Source: Phoenix dactylifera (lineage: Eukaryota > Streptophyta > Magnoliopsida > Arecales > Arecaceae). Taken from it: a stretch of DNA of 64,000 nucleotides. Within the stretch, counting starts at the first letter, position 1. Every line of letters starts with the position of its first letter. The notes under the pieces were generated by a model, which was given only the letters and a program-made list of their open reading frames with translations, searched no databases and had not been told where the DNA came from. Below, one piece after another: positions 1 to 11,566 of this stretch. Location of the stretch: positions 1-64,000 of the forward strand of contig NW_024068198.1 of the NCBI RefSeq assembly GCF_009389715.1, in the 5' to 3' direction. The position numbers and the translations under genes are program-made.

Positions 1-2171
1 TTATATTATAGAACCTGAAACCTGGACCTGACAACCCAAACCTAAATGATTTCATGTTTGGTTCAGATCCAAGCTTGACCTAGCCAAACCTGAATGACCC
101 CATGGGTTTGCAAAAAATTCTGCATGGAGGACAACTGGACCTGATCCACTTAGTCAGCGCGTATCAGTTATGGGACAACAATCAAGACATGAAATGAAAT
201 CAGGTTGCTTATGAGTCATCTCTAACCTAGTCGGTACTCGATCCAGTTGCAAGACTAACCTTTTTCGTTGTTGTACTTATTACTTCCATTTTTGTGGCAC
301 GTCTCCAGGTAAAAGAAGATTTTCAAAAAATGAATTAATTTAAGAGTTATGATAATTAGTATATCAACGAAATAATGAATAATGAAGCTTGAGACTTCAA
401 AGTTAAAAAATGCTTCCTGCGAAAATAATTAACACAGCAAGGGACACCAAAGCCAGCAATAACAAACTTCTTGGGAAAATAAAAATATAATAATAAGGGA
501 AGAAAAATAAGCGCTGAATATAGACTATACATAATGATCGCAGTGGACTAAGGAACCTGTTCATATCATCTACAAGCTCTCCGCTTCATCCTCAAAGTAA
601 CAAGGTTGAAATGCCTTAGTCCAAGGAGGAAGGAGGTGAAAATAGCTTGAAGGATACTTAAAGGTATAGTGGGGAATTTAGACAAACCATTTGCCATTAT
701 CAATGGCATTTAGTTTTAAGAGTTACTGTCTAGCTGGTATTGATGTTCATCATGACATGTAGACCCGGAGGACCAAAACAAATATAGAGAAACCAAGTAG
801 TAGATAAATGAAAAAGCAAACATGGGAGGAAAGGTAGAGAAACAGAACGTAAAAGATTCAGCCAACATAAAAAAGAAATGGTAACTCTACCAATTGATAA
901 CAAGTGTCGTATGTGTAGTATTAGCATTTTTCCCTTTTGCATATAATATTAACTCATAAATACTCTTGAGACTACATTTGGGTTAAGCCATAGTTACTCG
1001 TATCATTGCCCCTCGGTTTGTTTTTCAGAATTCTAGTTTGCATTAGGCCCTTCATTAATTTATTGGGTTCGGCCAGAGTATGATCAGGAAGATTCATTCC
1101 TCATTGATTATATGAATCAAATTTTACTTTGATTCCACTGTAAAAACGCTCATTGATGACTTGGTTTGTATTTAACAAGGACATTTGAAGAAAGATGATT
1201 AAGAAGCATATTTCGGAGAGAAAAAAATACACAAGATAATTTACCGTATACAAGAACTACAATTGAATAGATTCTCATAAAGATTTGCTAATGCAAGTAA
1301 ACTTTCATACAAGGAACCATATGTGAACCTCAGCATCCCACGTCAATTCATATTTTGCTATTAATTTAGCAAATTTGGTAACTGCAGCTTAAAACCATAT
1401 GTACATGTTACAAGTTCATCAAATCAATCCGTGACTTATAGCCAATGTGTGAATCCTCATTTTCTATTGTTGAATTCTTTTATCCAATTTTCTGGATTAG
1501 CACAGATTTCTTTTATTCACTTCAATGACATATAACAATTGCCTACAGTGCCAATGTTCTACAGCCAATTCTACAAAGAAACAAGACTTTTGAAGGATAG
1601 AAAGGAAAGACAAGTGAAAAAAAAAGAAAGATAAAAACATCCAAACCGATGGGCCAATGAACTGACTGCAACCAAACAATCAGAATTTGACAAGATATCT
1701 CCATCAAAAAAAACGTGCTTTGGACAGAAACCTAAAATTTCACAACCTACTTTACTTATCACAAAAAGAATAAACGCACAACCACCTAAAACGTCATAAA
1801 AATTCTATGCCACTACAGAGAATACAGAATAACATTAAAGTTTTCAGAAATGAAACTAACGACACTCTTATGGAATCCAAATTCCAATTTCCTTTGCAGT
1901 TAAATTAAAGGCACTAATTTGTTACTCAGAATAAGAACCCCGAATAATCCACTGATCGGCATAACAAACCAATCAACAGGAACAACCATTAAAGATTCTC
2001 AAAAACAATTCTTCTATATACATATGAACGCGAAGCTATCGCAGAGGAGAGAGAAGAACAAAACCACGACGCCAAAGCATCGACTTCCAAATAAAACCAC
2101 CATTCAACAACAAAACAACAAGAAAAAAATCTAAAAAGAAAGGAAAAAAACAGGAAATTAGGAGCCATTAC
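1..2171 (-). other. probable first intron of the NRP-like gene
   Basis: This AT-rich stretch lies directly downstream, on the minus strand, of a clear splice donor at 2171/2170 (exon end AAG followed by gtaatg). I could not find the conserved second exon of the NAP1-related family here, so it is probably intron that continues past the left edge. Only short open frames without recognisable similarity are present. A minus-strand stretch near 590-620 encodes a short acidic end (YFEDEAESL then stop), but it does not convincingly match the family C-terminus. Confidence 0.4.
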
Positions 2172-2297
2172 CTTCTCGAGCTCATCTTGAATCTCCCTGC
2201 AGTTTCTCGATGGACAGCACGAGCTCTCCATCAATATGATCGGAATCCTCCTCCCCTCTCTCCGCTACTTCGACTTCTTCCCGTTGTCCGCCACCAT
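2172..2297 (-). CDS. NRP: NAP1-related histone chaperone (NRP/SET type), coding exon 1 only
   Basis: The minus-strand exon starts with MVADNGKKSK and continues through an acidic stretch and ELVLSIEKLQ to EIQDELEK. This is the typical N-terminus of plant NAP1-related proteins (NRP1/NRP2, SET homologues), nuclear H2A/H2B chaperones whose N-terminal helix mediates dimerisation. The exon ends at 2172 with AAG before a gtaatg donor. The start is the first ATG, in a gcgagATGG context. The frame is broken twice: one base is missing after the SK codons (AAGTAG where AAGGTAG is expected) and one extra G follows LQ (CAGGGAG for CAGGAG). The middle part reads correctly in the -1 frame and the end returns to the starting frame. 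Both changes are in G runs, so a base-call error is as likely as a real lesion. The remaining exons are not visible. Confidence 0.62.
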
Positions 2298-2318
2298 CTC
2301 GCCCCCCTCGAGCTCGCG

Positions 2319-2338
2319 AAAACCCTAACCCTAACCTA
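2319..2338 (-). promoter_or_regulatory. telo-box repeats in the NRP 5' leader
   Basis: Tandem AACCCTAA units lie about 20-40 bases upstream of the NRP start codon. Such telo boxes are known in leaders and promoters of plant genes linked to ribosomes, replication and chromatin, which fits a histone chaperone. They are not a telomere, because only about three units are present. Confidence 0.5.
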
Positions 2339-2464
2339 ATTCTCGGAAAAAGAGACAGAAAGTGAAACTCCTTAGCGGACAAAGAGAGAGGAAGCGAGGC
2401 GAGAAGGGTTTTGGCAACCGGAGAGGGAAAACCAGCGATGGCCTTCGTAACAAAGATCCTTTCG

Positions 2465-2472
2465 TATTTATA
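2465..2472 (-). promoter_or_regulatory. TATA box of the NRP-like gene
   Basis: The minus strand reads TATAAATA about 170 bases upstream of the NRP start codon. Transcription would start near 2435, giving a leader of about 140 bases. Confidence 0.55.
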
Positions 2473-2656
2473 CCGTCTCGCGGCCCACTCGAATGAGTTG
2501 AGATCCCATCACTCGCCAGGAGCCTACCGCGTGCCGGTCTCCTGTATCCTGTTCATACGCGCCGTCCGTGTGACGGAATTCGGTATTCCGTAAGCAGTGG
2601 TGATCTTAAGGGGCGGGGGATGCCGGGCCCGCACCGGGGGATGCCGGGGATATTTT

Positions 2657-2676
2657 AAAACCCTAACCCTAAAACC
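2657..2676. promoter_or_regulatory. second telo-box pair
   Basis: AAAACCCTAACCCTAAAACC lies in a GC-rich stretch upstream of the NRP TATA box. It resembles the leader telo boxes and may be part of the same promoter. Just left of it (2604-2645) the motif GGGGGATGCCGGG occurs twice. Confidence 0.35.
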
Positions 2677-5640
2677 GGCAAGATCAGTGCACTGACCGAC
2701 CGTCTGATTAATGGAACCCGCCGTGTTTGATGAATGAACGGTGAATGGGTGGCGATAATGGCCTGGACCGTTCGTTTGAAACGGTCAGGATCATCCGATC
2801 CAGATGAATTAGTGTAAGCAGATGAGTCGACATCTGCCGTCGAGTACCACTCAAATGCATCCTGTCCGCTGATAAATTGTCTCCACTACTTTTATACAAT
2901 CCAGTCCGTGCGAGCTCAAGTTGGACCAAAGCCCTAGCCCAAGCAAAGCCCATGTAATTAAGAACTCGGTTTAGCTTAGTTTTTGCCATGTCCAATATGT
3001 GTGAGAAGAGGTAAGAAGAGCTGGAATTTTTATGAAGGCATAAGAAATAGAAAGAAAGATAAATTGATCGATGAAGCATTTTAATTAGTCCTTGAGAGTA
3101 TAAAGAAGGACTAGTGATGAATGGCCGTGATTTATCAAAATATAATTTTTTTAAAAATTGATGTTGGTTGATTAAAGCAGTAAGTTTTTTATTTTGTGCA
3201 TTTGTTATTTACACTCTTCCTATAATCTGGTGCCTAAATGTCTCAACAGATCAAAAATATTGGTGCGAAGCATTATCTTACAGAAAATGGAAAATTCAAA
3301 ATATGATTAGGTGTCCTTCAACCATGTCTGTTTAGAGTAAAATTTGATGTAAATGCTCCTTTTAGATATAAAATTTCTTATTCTTCTTTCTTAATCACCA
3401 GGTGACTTCTAAACAACTGGCTATGAAGGTCGAGTTATTTTAGTAGGTTCAAATACACCTATAAAGCCTCATTAGTTCCATTTTTCGGAGTAAAGCACTG
3501 CTTGGAAAGAGTAGCTCGGCAAGAACCTGGCATGATCTCTAAAAATAGAGGATAAACATGAGAGTAAACATGAGACGTCAAATGTTACTAGAGATTTCTT
3601 ATCTAGTTTATATATAATTCATGTTGAAAGCAACTGCAGACAGTTTCTATCAATTTTTATAGTAGACTCACAATATATTGTAATAGAAGAAAAGGTAATT
3701 AAATTCTGTCCGTAACCAAGTTGGTGACTATTATTTTAGATTTGGATGAGCAATTTAGTTTTCATCTAATACATTAAATTTTTATATCTTTCATCACAGA
3801 ACATCCTTTCTAACTAATCTTTTCCTTAAAATCTCATCTACTAACATCTCTTGCTTTATAAATCCTCTTTGCCATATATCATGAATTTCCACATAACATT
3901 TCAAGTCTGATGGTTTTTATGGGGGGGAAAAAAGCATTTAGTTTGATACTTTTCTCCACTTTGTCATTTGAATTGGATGTGGCATGAAAAGACTCCATGT
4001 ATGAAGCGTATTGCAGTTGTATGTTTCAAACAAACATGACTGAATTAAAAGAAAGTAATCAACATTTTATGATGTCAATGGATCTCCTCTATGCTTATAT
4101 TCTCAGTTAATTATCAGCACAAGGAAAGTATAAAGTTGGGCTAAAATTACAGTACCTGGGCAATGACAGGCCAGCCTGATTTGGGTCCATGAATTTAGCA
4201 GCATGGATCGAAATTGACATCTTCACTACCGTCAACCAAACCATTCTAATGTGAGGGATGGCATTTTAATCTTATATTTGCTTCATGATTGATAATAAAT
4301 TATATTAAAAAAGGTACAGAGTTGGAAAAAGAGGCACATTCACTAGATTTGGAGACATATCCAGAGATTGCATCATAAAAAATAAAATAAAATAAAATAA
4401 AAAATAATCAAGAGATTGATCATGATTTCATAAGTTTTCAGTCACCTAAGAAGGAAGGACATAAACATGAAAAATTATGTAGAAAAGATATCTATGACTT
4501 CAATCTTCTTTTCTATTTAAACTACTTTGAATGCAGGACTCACCACAGAAACCTCCAAGGCGCTTGAGGTCGAGCAGCTGGTGTTGGTGGATCTAACATA
4601 TAATCTGACCAACTTATAATCTAATATATTTATATGAAAACTAGTGATGATCCATCAAAGCCAACATTCTATGAACCATCACCTCTTTTATTTTATTTTC
4701 CATCTTGAACTCCATCTCATCCCAATTCCTTCATTAAATGGATATCATTCACTAGCCTACCTAGTCTATTGTGCCAAAATGCCCACTTCAGCTAACTTGT
4801 AGGAGATATAAAGAAACCAAGGGTATTTCATTTTAACATGCGAAAGAATGGGCCATGGCAGAAACAGTCTCTCCATGCCTGTGTGACTCTTCTGTATTCA
4901 AAGAACATATGATTAATCATCCATTAGCCACAAATACAGCAAAACCATATAGGTTAGAAAAATATGTGTATATGATCGAGTGACACTGGAAGCAAAAGCC
5001 TGTCTTGTCTATATCATCTTTCATAAGAGATTTGGAACCTCTGGGTTATGTTGAGCTACCATATAAGTTGCCAATATGTGTTCCACCTGTTAGAATCCTG
5101 CGTATTACTAACTTGGGAGAAGCAATATGTTTAACTAGGAAAATAGAGCCAATGCTAATTAGAGACATACCCTTGTAGACCATTTAGCCTAATAGGGTAG
5201 GGTGGCCCCAAACTTAAAGTCTTAAGGGTATGTTCGGATATTCTTGTAAGAATACTCGGTAGAAATTAAGCCCATTGGCCTACCTAGCTTGCAGTTCTAA
5301 GGATCCACCCAAGTCCTAACCTAAATCTTGGCCTGTAAGTTTGTTGGTTTGCAGGAAGAAAAAACGATCTATAGAGATCCTTTTTTTCCTCCCACAGGAT
5401 TTGAGCTGGAGGAGTGTTGGGTTGATATGGGTCATGTCCAAGTAGGCTTCTCAATCCATGAATTCAGGAGAAAATCTAGCTCAATCCTGTTGAATTATAC
5501 AAAAAAGCTTGGGTTACACCCCATCCAGGTATCATTTCCTTCCTAAATGAACTTAGGAGCAATCGTAGCTACTTAGTCTAGAGTCTAAGTCATGAATCCA
5601 TTCAATTGCATGCATAATTATATCATTTATAGATTTGTTA
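2677..5640. other. intergenic, AT-rich
   Basis: I see no supported gene here. The longest frame (minus strand, 2708-3079) has no recognisable domain. A short AAAAT-type simple repeat lies near 4378-4405. The sequence appears to be old, degraded intergenic DNA. Confidence 0.4.
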
Positions 5641-5989
5641 TTTTTTTTTTTTTTTGGTCAAAAATAGGAGGAGGAGGGGGAGGGACCAGCCCACCCGCGT
5701 AGCAGCCCCATTACTGGGCCCCCCTTCCACCAGGGAATGTTCGATACAGGTCGCAGGTTTTCGCGTGCCTTCTCCGACCCGTGGGCTCACCCCACTGGGT
5801 TCACCACCTCACGTGTGGGTACGTCACCCCAGCGCCACCTTGGTACAAGTGGAAGGAAAGCATAACCGCTAACAAGCCAGCCGGGCGTGGGGCATCCGGT
5901 CCCCTAATTTAATCGACGCCCGCGCGTTTCGAACCCGGGCAACTTGGGCGGAATTATCGCCCCCTTACCACCAGGCTACTACCTTGGTA
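5641..5989 (-). mobile_element. tRNA-derived SINE
   Basis: Read on the minus strand, this roughly 340-base GC-rich unit begins with an RNA polymerase III A-box-like stretch (TAGCCTGGTGGTAAGGG, near 5960-5977) and a B box (GGTTCGAAAC, near 5930-5940). It ends in a poly(A) tail, seen as a T run at 5641-5656. Spacing of A and B boxes matches a tRNA-like head, and the poly(A) end indicates retroposition. I found no clear target-site duplication. The sharp GC contrast with its AT-rich surroundings supports insertion. It is not a tRNA gene, because no full cloverleaf can be drawn. Confidence 0.65.
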
Positions 5990-6746
5990 GAATAACATGG
6001 TTAACAATTTTAGAAACATCCAAATCCAATTACCATCAAGCTGAGCACACTAAGGTGAAAATTTTTTGGCTTCAACTTACAACCCCTTGATTCTAAGGTG
6101 AAGACCCCATGAAGGTTTAATGTAAACAAGATTGATTTTTGGTAAAGTAAGCATGGTTATTAAAGGCATCATTAACAGCAAGATTTATAGAACTGCTTGC
6201 AAAGTTTCAAAGGCTAACTTCTGTTGTGATTTTAACCAGAAATCGGTAATACATACATACATAGATACATACGTATATATTGGGTTTGAGCACGTTTTGA
6301 CGTTTTCGATCAGTTTTTCCTCCGTATTTTTTTCACTTTTTCCTCATTAGTTTGTCCAGAGACCAAGAAAAATATATCGCATATATTTAAATATTTTTCA
6401 CAGCTATTTTAATCGTTATTTGAAGGTATAGGAAATGGACAATCAACCTCTATTTATTGTATATATTCCCTATAATTCTAAATTTGGTCTCAAGGTTGGC
6501 TTATTTTATGGTTTGCAGCTCGGGTGTTTTTTTTTCATTTCTTTCTCTTTTTTTTGAGAAAAGATTTATTTTTTCTTGCATATCTCCTATCATAAAACAC
6601 AATTACATGCCAAATTTAAAGGAATCAAAAGTTAGGAGGTCAGAAAATTTTCTTTTACTGTGCATACTTTTTTCTTCTAACTTGATTTTTATTAAAACAA
6701 ACTAATGCATGGTGATAATTTGGCAACTCTATTCAAGTGCCATCTT
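5990..6746. other. intergenic, AT-rich
   Basis: I see no supported gene. A short ATAC repeat lies near 6250-6270. Open frames are short and carry hydrophobic low-complexity sequence. Confidence 0.4.
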
Positions 6747-7034
6747 TAGGGCCTGTTTGGTTATTTCTACAAAATAGAACCGAAAATCTGCTAAAAATCT
6801 AGTAGAATTTATAGATTGGGCTATCCGTTTAAGCATGGTCTTGTATTAACCAAACATCACTTAGCTCAAATTCTGTAGCACACATAGATCATTTTCTTTT
6901 TTCATGAAATCCGAAAGTTAGACCTAAGCTACATTTGCATAGGCTATTAGAAAATGCAAGCTAGATAGGCCAACAAGTCCGATTACTATAGAATTTTTAT
7001 CTCAATCTCGTGGAAATATCCAAAGAGGCTCTTA
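6747..7034. mobile_element. short hAT-like MITE
   Basis: The left end (TAGGGCCTGTTTGGTTATTTC) and the reverse complement of the right end (CTAAGAGCCTCTTTGGATATTTC) match over about 25 bases, giving terminal inverted repeats on a 0.29 kb unit without coding capacity. The GGCCTGTTTGG-type end is common in plant hAT and related MITEs. The target duplication is unclear. Confidence 0.5.
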
Positions 7035-7428
7035 GTGGTGCAATAATAGTTTATTTAATCAAAAAAAGAAAAGATTCATTGAAGTAAAACATGTTTTTTG
7101 AGCTAGATAAGTAAGCATTAGCAACATTTTATCGAACAATTTCATATCTCTGGTTCAAATGTACATACTATACAATACAAAAATAATCCAAAGAGCACTA
7201 TGTTGATAAAATTTCATGTATAGGTAATTTGCCATAAGCAAAGACAAACACTTCGAGTATAAAACCGATTAGCTAAGGATTTAGCACATGTCAACGACTG
7301 AATTGAAGAGGAAGAATTAACGATTAGAAATTAGGCAACTAGAAATATATTAGTCCTACTAATTTGATCCAAAAGCACATATCTTAGTCCATTAAATCAT
7401 AAGCCTGTCTGACAAAATTGCTCTCGTG
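7035..7428. other. intergenic, AT-rich
   Basis: No gene or repeat is recognised between the MITE and the inverted repeat that follows. Confidence 0.4.
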
Positions 7429-7551
7429 TAATTAATTTCTCAAACCGTACTTCCTTTTTCATTCAGATCAAACTTATACTTTCATCTTAGGAATGAAAAA
7501 GGAAGCAGTGATCCGAATGAAAAAACATGGTTTGAGAAATGAATTAATTAA
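7429..7551. repeat. imperfect inverted repeat (hairpin) of about 120 bases
   Basis: The left arm (7431-7470) contains ATTAATTTCTCAAACC followed by CTTCCTTTTTCATTC. The right arm (7500-7551), read on the opposite strand, contains ATTCATTTCTCAAACC followed by TTTTTTCATTCGGATCA and CTTCCTTTTTCATTC. The arms pair over most of their length with a short loop. It could be a very small foldback MITE or a transcribed hairpin. Confidence 0.5.
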
Positions 7552-10319
7552 GAATTAGAAAGCAAAAGCTTATCTTCTTTAGTGCTTCTCAGAGATTTAG
7601 CTAAATGACTTAATTAAACTCGGCAATTCTTCTCACCGTGGAGAAATAGAATCCTCTAGTGGGATGAATTCAAGACAATTAATTAAAGAGGAGTCTTGTA
7701 TTGTATACAAAAGTTCATGCTTGTCCTCTCATGGCACTACCAATGGATGACGCTTGCTATTACAGGCAGGTTTTGGCTCATGAGGTGGTGAAAGATTATT
7801 GGATCATTGAACCGTCCTCCATGCATCACTTCATGCAGCCAAGTCGCTTTTTTATTATTGGATTCCTAGCAAGTAGCTCGTTCAACTCAAAGAAGGGTAA
7901 ATGATAAGATGAGTTCAAACCACATCATTAAGCGGCGGACTTTGACCATGCCTTTATAGATCACAGAATCGTCGTTCACATATGATCGATCGACTGCATT
8001 TTTCTGGTCAATGAATCCGTCTAGACATATATAGTTTATGAATCTCAGGTTGACGAATTAAGTATTAATGACGTGCAGGTTTAAGCATTAGTTGAATAAT
8101 TTTTTGAGAAGACTTTGGAGATCCAACAAGCGGATACGACGTAAACGATCACGAGGCAATGTACTTCGATGTCGTCAATAATCCAGAATACGAGATATGG
8201 TTTCTCGCTTCCTCCGAATTGCATTGGAAAAAAAATACTTAATACTAACAAGTTTTAATCTTTGACCATGTACAGGCCACGTGTTGTATGCCGCTTACAA
8301 ACACGTTCGCATTTTGAAGACTTTTTTATAATAGAAATAAAGTAGAGATGGGATTAAGATTTGTCAAACTAGTACTGGAATCTATACCGATCGATAGACG
8401 GTATAGTACAGTATAGTTTTATATCGTATCGTATCAGAACATACTTATTTTATATTTTTTTTGCCAATTTTAAACTATAATCTGTAAATAGTTTGCTAAC
8501 TTTACTTAAGAAGTCGGCAAACTATCTTGGTAATTTCATTGTTTTGCCAACTTAAAGTGAAGTTGTCAAACTAGTTATCGATTTCGGTTCGAAGCCAACA
8601 AAATAAATAAAAAAAAAAAAATTCTAAGCCCTTCCTCCCTCTTCCTCGACCTCTCTCTCCCTCTCTTCGTCCCTCTCCCTCTTTCTCTCCCTCTCCCTCA
8701 CTTAACCACGATAAGCTTGAATGCATCCTAAATCGGAAAGATTCAGAATGGTATGGCAAACCATGAATGGAATGTTTTCCTTTTAGGCATGAATTGTGTA
8801 AAAATTCTGACGCTAAATTTTTAAAACAAAAGTGTGTATAAAAAAATTTTCTTATACTTCTCTCTCTTCACAACAACCATATGTTTTCACGAAGACCGAA
8901 AAAGATAATTTATCATTATTTACTTCTTATCTCTTTTCTCTATTTAAGGGTAAATGAATAATTATATGGATAGTATAAAAAAATAAATAAATCAGAATCT
9001 TATTATTGCTGGTAGTCTCACACCTCTATCCATATGTCCACCATTCCAGAACATAATTGGACTAGCCAACATCCCACATCCTAGATCAATTTTAAAATTT
9101 TAAAATAACTCCAAATGGGATATTAAAGGAGATTGCACCTTTAGCTCGACAAAATGTCATTTGTAACTTGTATGTGTCATTAAAAAAGATTATTTACAAT
9201 AAGTTATGACATTGCAATACTAATTTTTTTTCCTTTAATAGAACATGAGAAAAAAGTTTATTTTATTCTTCTAAATATTTTCAGCATTTTATTATTTAAA
9301 ATATTAAAAATAATCAATATGTTCGACATATTTTTATGAATTAACAATTTTATATTTTTAAAATTTATTTGATTTATCATTATTTTATACTTACCTTGCA
9401 GTTAAAGAGTAGTGTATATTTTTAAATTTATTTTAATTTTCACTTGGCCTAACGAACTTGGCAGTTGCACCAATGAAAGGATGTTTTCTTTTCTTCCCAT
9501 CCCGTTCATTTATTCCAGGAGTGAGAAATACGCGCCTACTACAGTAGCTTTCCGGGGCATTAACTCCTCTCTTCTTCCTTGATTGGCGCTCAAAGTAAAT
9601 CTTATTTGTTTCTCTAATCGAAAGAATACCATGATGATTATTTCTTTTATCGATGAGAGATAAAGAAATCCAACCATCAAAATGAGAATGAATGGTTGGC
9701 AGTGGGGCACATTAGATAACTCATGAACATAAAATACTTAATGTATCGACATGTCCCAAATTTATATTGAATTTATATCGATACTATGCTAGTGTAGCAC
9801 CGGTGCAAGATCGGTACTGAACGGCGAACCTTCGATGAAACTATAGCCATGAAAAAATTATTAGATGGATAAGACCCATCATGAATCTAAAATAAATTTA
9901 TTTGATTTTTTTTATATGTAATAGCAACATAAGTTTGGATGAATTTATTCTGAGTCCGCCTAATAATTTCACGTAGCCATGCATGGGTCTCAGCTAAATG
10001 TGGAACTTTCTTCCACCCCAAGCCGTTATTATTGAGCTGGAAGCTTACAAAATTAGACTTTCAACTCTTTCTCAATAAAAGTTGGACTTTTCGCTGCTGA
10101 AAAATCATTGACTATTCAATAGATTGTGAACCTTTGCTTTCCTTTTTCTTTTTTTTCCGGTTGGACTTATTATAATAGCAATATTTGAATAGCTTATTAA
10201 TTATAATATCTGGGGAAGGTTACGGCTGACGGAACCTTGGAGTTGGATTTGATCAGAGATTCTTTAGCCCGAGGCCGAACTTTCAAGGCGAGAAGAGAAG
10301 AAACAGTGCTTCCCGTTTC
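7552..10319. other. intergenic, with a polypyrimidine tract
   Basis: No gene is supported. A CT-rich tract lies at 8627-8700 and makes a low-complexity Glu/Gly/Arg frame on the minus strand. The part near 9180-9440 is extremely AT-rich. The last few hundred bases form the upstream region of SBH copy A. Confidence 0.4.
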
Positions 10320-10326
10320 TATATAA
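10320..10326 (+). promoter_or_regulatory. TATA box of SBH copy A
   Basis: TATATAA lies about 100 bases before the copy A start codon, at a normal plant distance for a short leader. The promoter core therefore survives although the gene body is damaged. Confidence 0.5.
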
Positions 10327-10423
10327 GCCCACGAACTTAACTTCAAAAGTACCCGAAAAGCGGATTTTCTCTCCCTCCTCTCCCTCCTCCTCTCCAAGGT
10401 CTTGCTTCGATTAGTTTGGTGCA

Positions 10424-11327
10424 ATGGATTATGTTCCTTCTGACGAGGTTTTGGGCATTTTTGTGCCCATTGCCGTCTACTGGATCTATTCGGGTATATA
10501 TATGATTCTTGGCTCCCTCGAGAAGTACCGGTTGCACTCGAAGAAAGATGAAGACACCAAGAACTTGGTCTCAAAGCGTGAGGTTGTTAAAGGGGTTCTT
10601 CTTCAACAGCTGCTGCAGGCTGCCATTGCATTCCTTGTTTTTAGGGTACAAATAAATAAACTCCCCATATAAGATTGCCTACAATACCATGCATTAATTA
10701 TATTGCTCTCATGACGCAATATTATATTCATTTGCTAATCTGTAAACCTCAACAACCATTGCAGCTAAGCAGAGATGATAGCACGACCACCTCAGATGTT
10801 CGAACTCCGATCACTGTGATTGTGAAACAGTTCTTCATCGGCATGTTTGTTATCGATACATGGCCAATACTTCTGGCACAGGGTACATGCAACTGCCCTC
10901 AACAAGTTCTTGTACCGCCTACATCCACTCTTGGCAACCACCGCTCGTCGTCCCCTACGCCTTCGGAGAACCCATATGAACCATCCATTGAGGGGCGCTC
11001 ATTTGGACCACTCTCGGCGGAGCCCTGGCGTTCGTCGTACGGGCATGACACCTCGAACATCTATCTTCTTCTTCCTCCTCTCCAGCCGAAAGGATATACA
11101 GTATGTATCATTGCGGTCTGTGTCTTCCTGGAACATCTTCCACATGTTCTTCTTTGGAATAACACAGCATACCATGATGTCCACCACCAGTTTTATGGCA
11201 CACCAAGTACAACTTCTCGCAGCCATTCTTCATCACATGGGATAAAATTCTGGGAACTCACATGCCTTACACCCTGGAGAAGAGAGCTGGTGGGAGGCCT
11301 GAGAAGCAAAGGCCAACTAAACGCTAA
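10424..11327 (+). pseudogene. SBH: sphingoid-base C4-hydroxylase, copy A (pseudogene)
   Basis: Exon 1 (10424-10645) is intact and encodes 74 residues starting MDYVPSDEVLG, with the family's first membrane segment and the YRLHSK motif. A 119-base intron follows, with acceptor at 10761-10764. Exon 2 (10765-11327) is damaged. It begins in frame up to VIDTW, then shifts frame at the WQYF position. The first His box survives only in another frame. The second, normally HSKHH, reads like HSWQPP because the paired His codons are changed. The block around TVDDHCGLWLPGN is largely missing, and the third box (YHDVHH) is followed by a further shift. The remnant tail can be followed to a stop at 11325-11327. 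With two of three metal-binding boxes affected it cannot be an active hydroxylase, but exon 1 could still be transcribed. Confidence 0.85.
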
Positions 11328-11566
11328 GCTAATACCATTTCAAACAAGCGAGTCTGTTCATCTACATGCCATCTTTAAGTTGTGATGTGCTCGGTGTTAT
11401 AAAATATTTCATTGTGTCTTCGTTTTGATGTAAGGGAGGAAAAGCCACCAATTTGTAAGTCGTTTCTGTTTCCATACCATAAACTGTACAAGATTCATAT
11501 CCAAGCTATAAAAATGACTCTCATTGCCCTTATTTTTGAGAAAAGATCTTGCGGCGTCCAACCCAC
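11328..11566. other. 3' flank of SBH copy A
   Basis: This short stretch separates the pseudogene from the hAT-like element and holds nothing recognisable. Confidence 0.4.

Noticed and set aside
580-640. possible terminal exon on the minus strand ending in YFEDEAESL
   Set aside because: The acidic end loosely recalls the NRP C-terminus, but the upstream residues do not match and the missing middle exons are not visible.
2319-2338. possible interstitial telomere
   Set aside because: Only about three CCCTAA units occur, in a gene leader, which fits a telo box better.
2708-3079. 123-codon minus-strand frame
   Set aside because: No similarity recognised, no promoter or splice context, and unremarkable AT-rich base composition.
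5925-5980. possible tRNA gene
   Set aside because: A and B boxes are present, but the cloverleaf cannot be completed and the unit ends in poly(A), so it is a SINE.
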